From an uncultured bacterium (GTDB lineage Bacteria; Calescibacteriota; Calescibacteriia; Calescibacteriales; Calescibacteriaceae), in NCBI GenBank assembly GCA_938036315.1, contig CALHPK010000023.1, forward strand, positions 1 to 62,549: a stretch of 62,549 bases of DNA. The letters run 5' to 3'. The translations under genes were made by a program, and so were the position numbers. The notes under the pieces were generated by a model. The model had not been told where the DNA came from. It saw only the letters and a list, made by a program, of their open reading frames with translations, and did not search any database. This document shows, piece after piece, positions 60,861 to 62,549 of this stretch (the first letter of the stretch is position 1; each line of letters begins with the position of its first letter).

Positions 60861-61769
60861 ATGCACATTCCTGTATTGGTAAAAGAAGTTATTGAGATCT
60901 TGAACCCACAAGATGGTGAGATAGTATGTGATCTGACTGTTGGCGGTGGCGGACACGCTGTAGAATTTGCGAAAAGAATAGGAAAATCTGGCAAGCTTAT
61001 CTTAATAGACTGCGACAAACAAATGCTCAGCATTGCGGAGAAAAGAGTCACCCAACTGCCAGACCCCCCAGAAATATTTCTTGTGAATTCTAACTTTTCA
61101 AGAATTGATGAAATATTTCAGGAACTATGGAAGGAAGAAAAAATTCTACCGAATATATTCTTCGCAGATCTGGGCATATCTTCGTACCAACTTGAGAATC
61201 CAGAATATGGATTATCATTCAGAATTCCAGGAACACTTGATATGAGAATTTCTAAAGATGTAAAAATTACCGCGCAAGATGTCATTGCGAATTTTTCTGA
61301 AAGGGAGATAGCAAGAATTCTCAGAACTTTCGGTGAGGAGAAATTTGGGCGAGAAATCGCAAAAGAAATTGTAACAGAAAGGAAAAAAAGAAAAATAGAA
61401 AGAACAGATGAACTTGCAGAAATCGTAGAACGCGTCTATAAGAGGAAAGGAATCAAGACCAAAATACATCCGGCCACCAAAACATTTATGGCCCTGAGAA
61501 TATTCATAAATTCAGAGATAGAAAATCTCAGCAAGCTTTTGGAAAAGCTACCACAATTTACAAAAGGTGGAACACGAGTCGGTATAATCTCCTTCCACTC
61601 TATTGAAGATAGGATAGTAAAGAACAATTTCTTACAGTGGGAGAGAAGTTCATTAGGTAAAACAATAACAAAGAAACCTATCACTCCTTCGGAAGAAGAG
61701 GTTATTTTGAATCCTCGCTCACGTAGCGCGAAATTTCGGGCATTCTTTTTCTCACCTCATCAAGAATAA
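60861..61769 (+). CDS. rsmH: 16S rRNA (cytosine(1402)-N4)-methyltransferase
   Basis: Methylates C1402 N4 in the 16S rRNA P-site (also called MraW). The 302-residue protein begins MHIPVLVKEVIEIL, canonical, at ATG 60861; an in-frame TTG at 60849 is ignored. The SAM-binding motif DLTVGGGGHAVEFAKR and the conserved FADLGISSYQL, ALRIFINSEIENL and SFHSIEDRIVK blocks are present. It stands alone, outside the usual mraZ-rsmH-ftsL division cluster. Its 3' end overlaps the convergent cmk gene by 68 bp. Confidence 0.96.
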   Translation: MHIPVLVKEVIEILNPQDGEIVCDLTVGGGGHAVEFAKRIGKSGKLILIDCDKQMLSIAEKRVTQLPDPPEIFLVNSNFSRIDEIFQELWKEEKILPNIFFADLGISSYQLENPEYGLSFRIPGTLDMRISKDVKITAQDVIANFSEREIARILRTFGEEKFGREIAKEIVTERKKRKIERTDELAEIVERVYKRKGIKTKIHPATKTFMALRIFINSEIENLSKLLEKLPQFTKGGTRVGIISFHSIEDRIVKNNFLQWERSSLGKTITKKPITPSEEEVILNPRSRSAKFRAFFFSPHQE

Positions 61770-62376
61770 CATTTATTACATCTTCGATACTCATACCTGT
61801 TGAGTCAATATATATAGCATCCTTTGGTATTCTCAACGGAGAAACCTCCCTACTTCTATCTTGTTCATCTCTTTGTTTTATCATCTTGAGTATTTCATCA
61901 TAAGACTTTTCCTTCTGCTCAAGAAATTTGCGCCTCGCTCTTTCCTCTGGTGAAGCCTCCAAAAATATCTTGATCTGAGCCTCTGGAAAAACCTCCGTTC
62001 CCTCATCCCTTCCGTCAACAACAAACCATCCACTACTGCCATAAACAATTCTCCTCTGAATTTCATTCGCTTTATCTCTTACCTCAGGAAACTTTGAAAT
62101 ATCAGAGGCTCTTTTACCAACTTCCTCTGAAAGGAGTTCTTCATCTATATTCTTTCTATCAAAGATAACCTCACCATCTTCTCCAATCTCAATCTTGTCT
62201 ACTAGCTTCAGAGCCTCTTTTAGTCCTACCCTCATTTCCAAAAATGCAATCGCTCTGTATATCTTCCCTGAACTAACATGTCTTATCTTGAACCTACGGG
62301 AGAGAATTTTACCAACAGTACTCTTACCAGAACCAGCTGGACCATCTATAGTTATTATAACTTTTTCACATTTCAT
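61702..62376 (-). CDS. cmk: cytidylate kinase
   Basis: Phosphorylates CMP and dCMP. Start at ATG 62376 (MKCEKVIITIDGPAGSGKS), giving 224 residues; an in-frame TTG at 62409 would add 11 residues not seen in the family. The P-loop GPAGSGKST, the HVSSGKIYRAIA motif with Arg contacts, VVDGRDEGTEVFPEA and IKQRDEQDRSR (lid region) are all standard. The conserved Asp-Gly-Arg-Asp motif, here DGRDEGT, has Glu where most enzymes have Ile/Ile-Gly, DGRDIGT. The 3' end overlaps rsmH by 68 bp. It is not followed by rpsA, its frequent neighbour. Confidence 0.95.
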   Translation of the reverse strand: MKCEKVIITIDGPAGSGKSTVGKILSRRFKIRHVSSGKIYRAIAFLEMRVGLKEALKLVDKIEIGEDGEVIFDRKNIDEELLSEEVGKRASDISKFPEVRDKANEIQRRIVYGSSGWFVVDGRDEGTEVFPEAQIKIFLEASPEERARRKFLEQKEKSYDEILKMIKQRDEQDRSREVSPLRIPKDAIYIDSTGMSIEDVINVILDEVRKRMPEISRYVSEDSK

Positions 62377-62410
62377 TTTTTTATTTATTAAATAAATTGT
62401 TCTTAGCAAG

Positions 62411-62460
62411 AAAATTTAGGATACTATAATTCAGCAAAATTTAGGATACTATAATTCAGC
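62411..62460. repeat. 25-bp perfect tandem duplication
   Basis: Two identical 25-bp units (62411-62435 and 62436-62460), each beginning AAAATTTAGGATAC and ending ATTCAGC, lie upstream of cmk. The last 90 bp of the window hold no gene that I can see. Confidence 0.95.
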
Positions 62461-62549
62461 AAACCAGGTCCGAAACATTATACATCCCAAATCTAATTTA
62501 CAATAACGTTGATGATAAACGATAAAAATAGAGTATTATTACAAAACTT

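Noticed and set aside
62377-62409. TTG start for cmk
   Set aside because: The added 11 residues are not part of the family; ATG 62376 gives a normal N-terminus.
2212-62460. CRISPR array made of the tandem repeats
   Set aside because: The repeats have different sequences, only two copies each, and no spacers or cas genes.

Overview
The window is about 62.5 kb of AT-rich bacterial DNA (roughly 35-40% G+C by eye) with very short gaps between genes. The organism is a diderm, motile bacterium. Outer-membrane and envelope genes are present: lpxD, skp/ompH, tolQ, an MltD-type lytic transglycosylase and gspL/gspM-like genes. Flagellar genes are a flagellin with a sigma-28 promoter and fliQ. Genes that sit together in model bacteria are scattered here as singles or pairs: fliQ, secG, fabF, rsmH and cmk each stand alone, tolQ has no tolR, and skp-lpxD lacks bamA and fabZ. 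That scrambling recalls deep-branching lineages, while the large exported TPR proteins and the acyltransferase subtype recall deltaproteobacterial-grade groups. The sequence alone does not fix the phylum. UGA is used as a normal stop (hemL, gspL-like, ilvE, maoC-like), so the code is standard.

Layout. 1-2.1 kb: 3'-truncated flagellin, secG and an orphan oligopeptide-ABC ATPase, all on the minus strand. 2.3-9.9 kb: a plus-strand envelope operon of two large exported TPR proteins and an MltD-like transglycosylase. 9.9-16.3 kb: FAD oxidoreductase, ABC exporter, truD, a degenerate receiver-like protein and fabF. 16.3-20.3 kb: a poorly filled 590-bp region, recR, then sucC-sucD-KaiC-like ATPase. 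20.4-23.7 kb: hemL, hom and a small exported protein. 23.7-26.5 kb: fliQ, a six-repeat S1 protein and hemQ. 27-29.2 kb: GspL-like and GspM-like proteins and a NUDIX hydrolase. 29.2-32.5 kb: a RidA-DUF309 fusion, a kinase-fold-like protein and a class III aminotransferase. 33-41.3 kb: two distant paralogues with a shared domain (one with an SSB-like acidic C-terminal tip, the other next to a HolA-like gene), a PilO-like protein, a 1003-residue surface-protein candidate starting 7 nt after tRNA-Pro, Mrp, and an M50 protease. 41.5-51.6 kb: an enlarged PPDK, YqaA-like membrane protein, aminotransferase, acyltransferase, an unknown protein, a tolQ broken by one in-frame UGA, and glmS. 51.7-57 kb: etfB-etfA-MaoC-tandem hydrolase, and ilvE. 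57-62.4 kb: RNase H-like-skp-lpxD, an orphan histidine kinase, rsmH and cmk.

How the genes work together. There is central carbon and acyl metabolism (sucCD, PPDK, ETF, MaoC, fabF), amino-acid and haem synthesis (hom, ilvE, aminotransferases, hemL, hemQ), envelope building (glmS, lpxD, skp, MltD, acyltransferase, ABC exporter), and DNA maintenance (recR, HolA-like, RNase H-like, the paralogue pair). hemL with hemQ suggests C5-pathway haem synthesis ending in the coproporphyrin-dependent branch.

The most unusual points are: (1) the UGA at a conserved Gly codon of tolQ; (2) the paralogue pair with SSB-like features; (3) a RidA-DUF309 fusion; (4) a near-leaderless reading frame directly behind a tRNA; (5) at least ten short tandem duplications (unit 10-26 bp), mostly intergenic. 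No CRISPR array, rRNA, insertion sequence, phage or complete defence system was seen.
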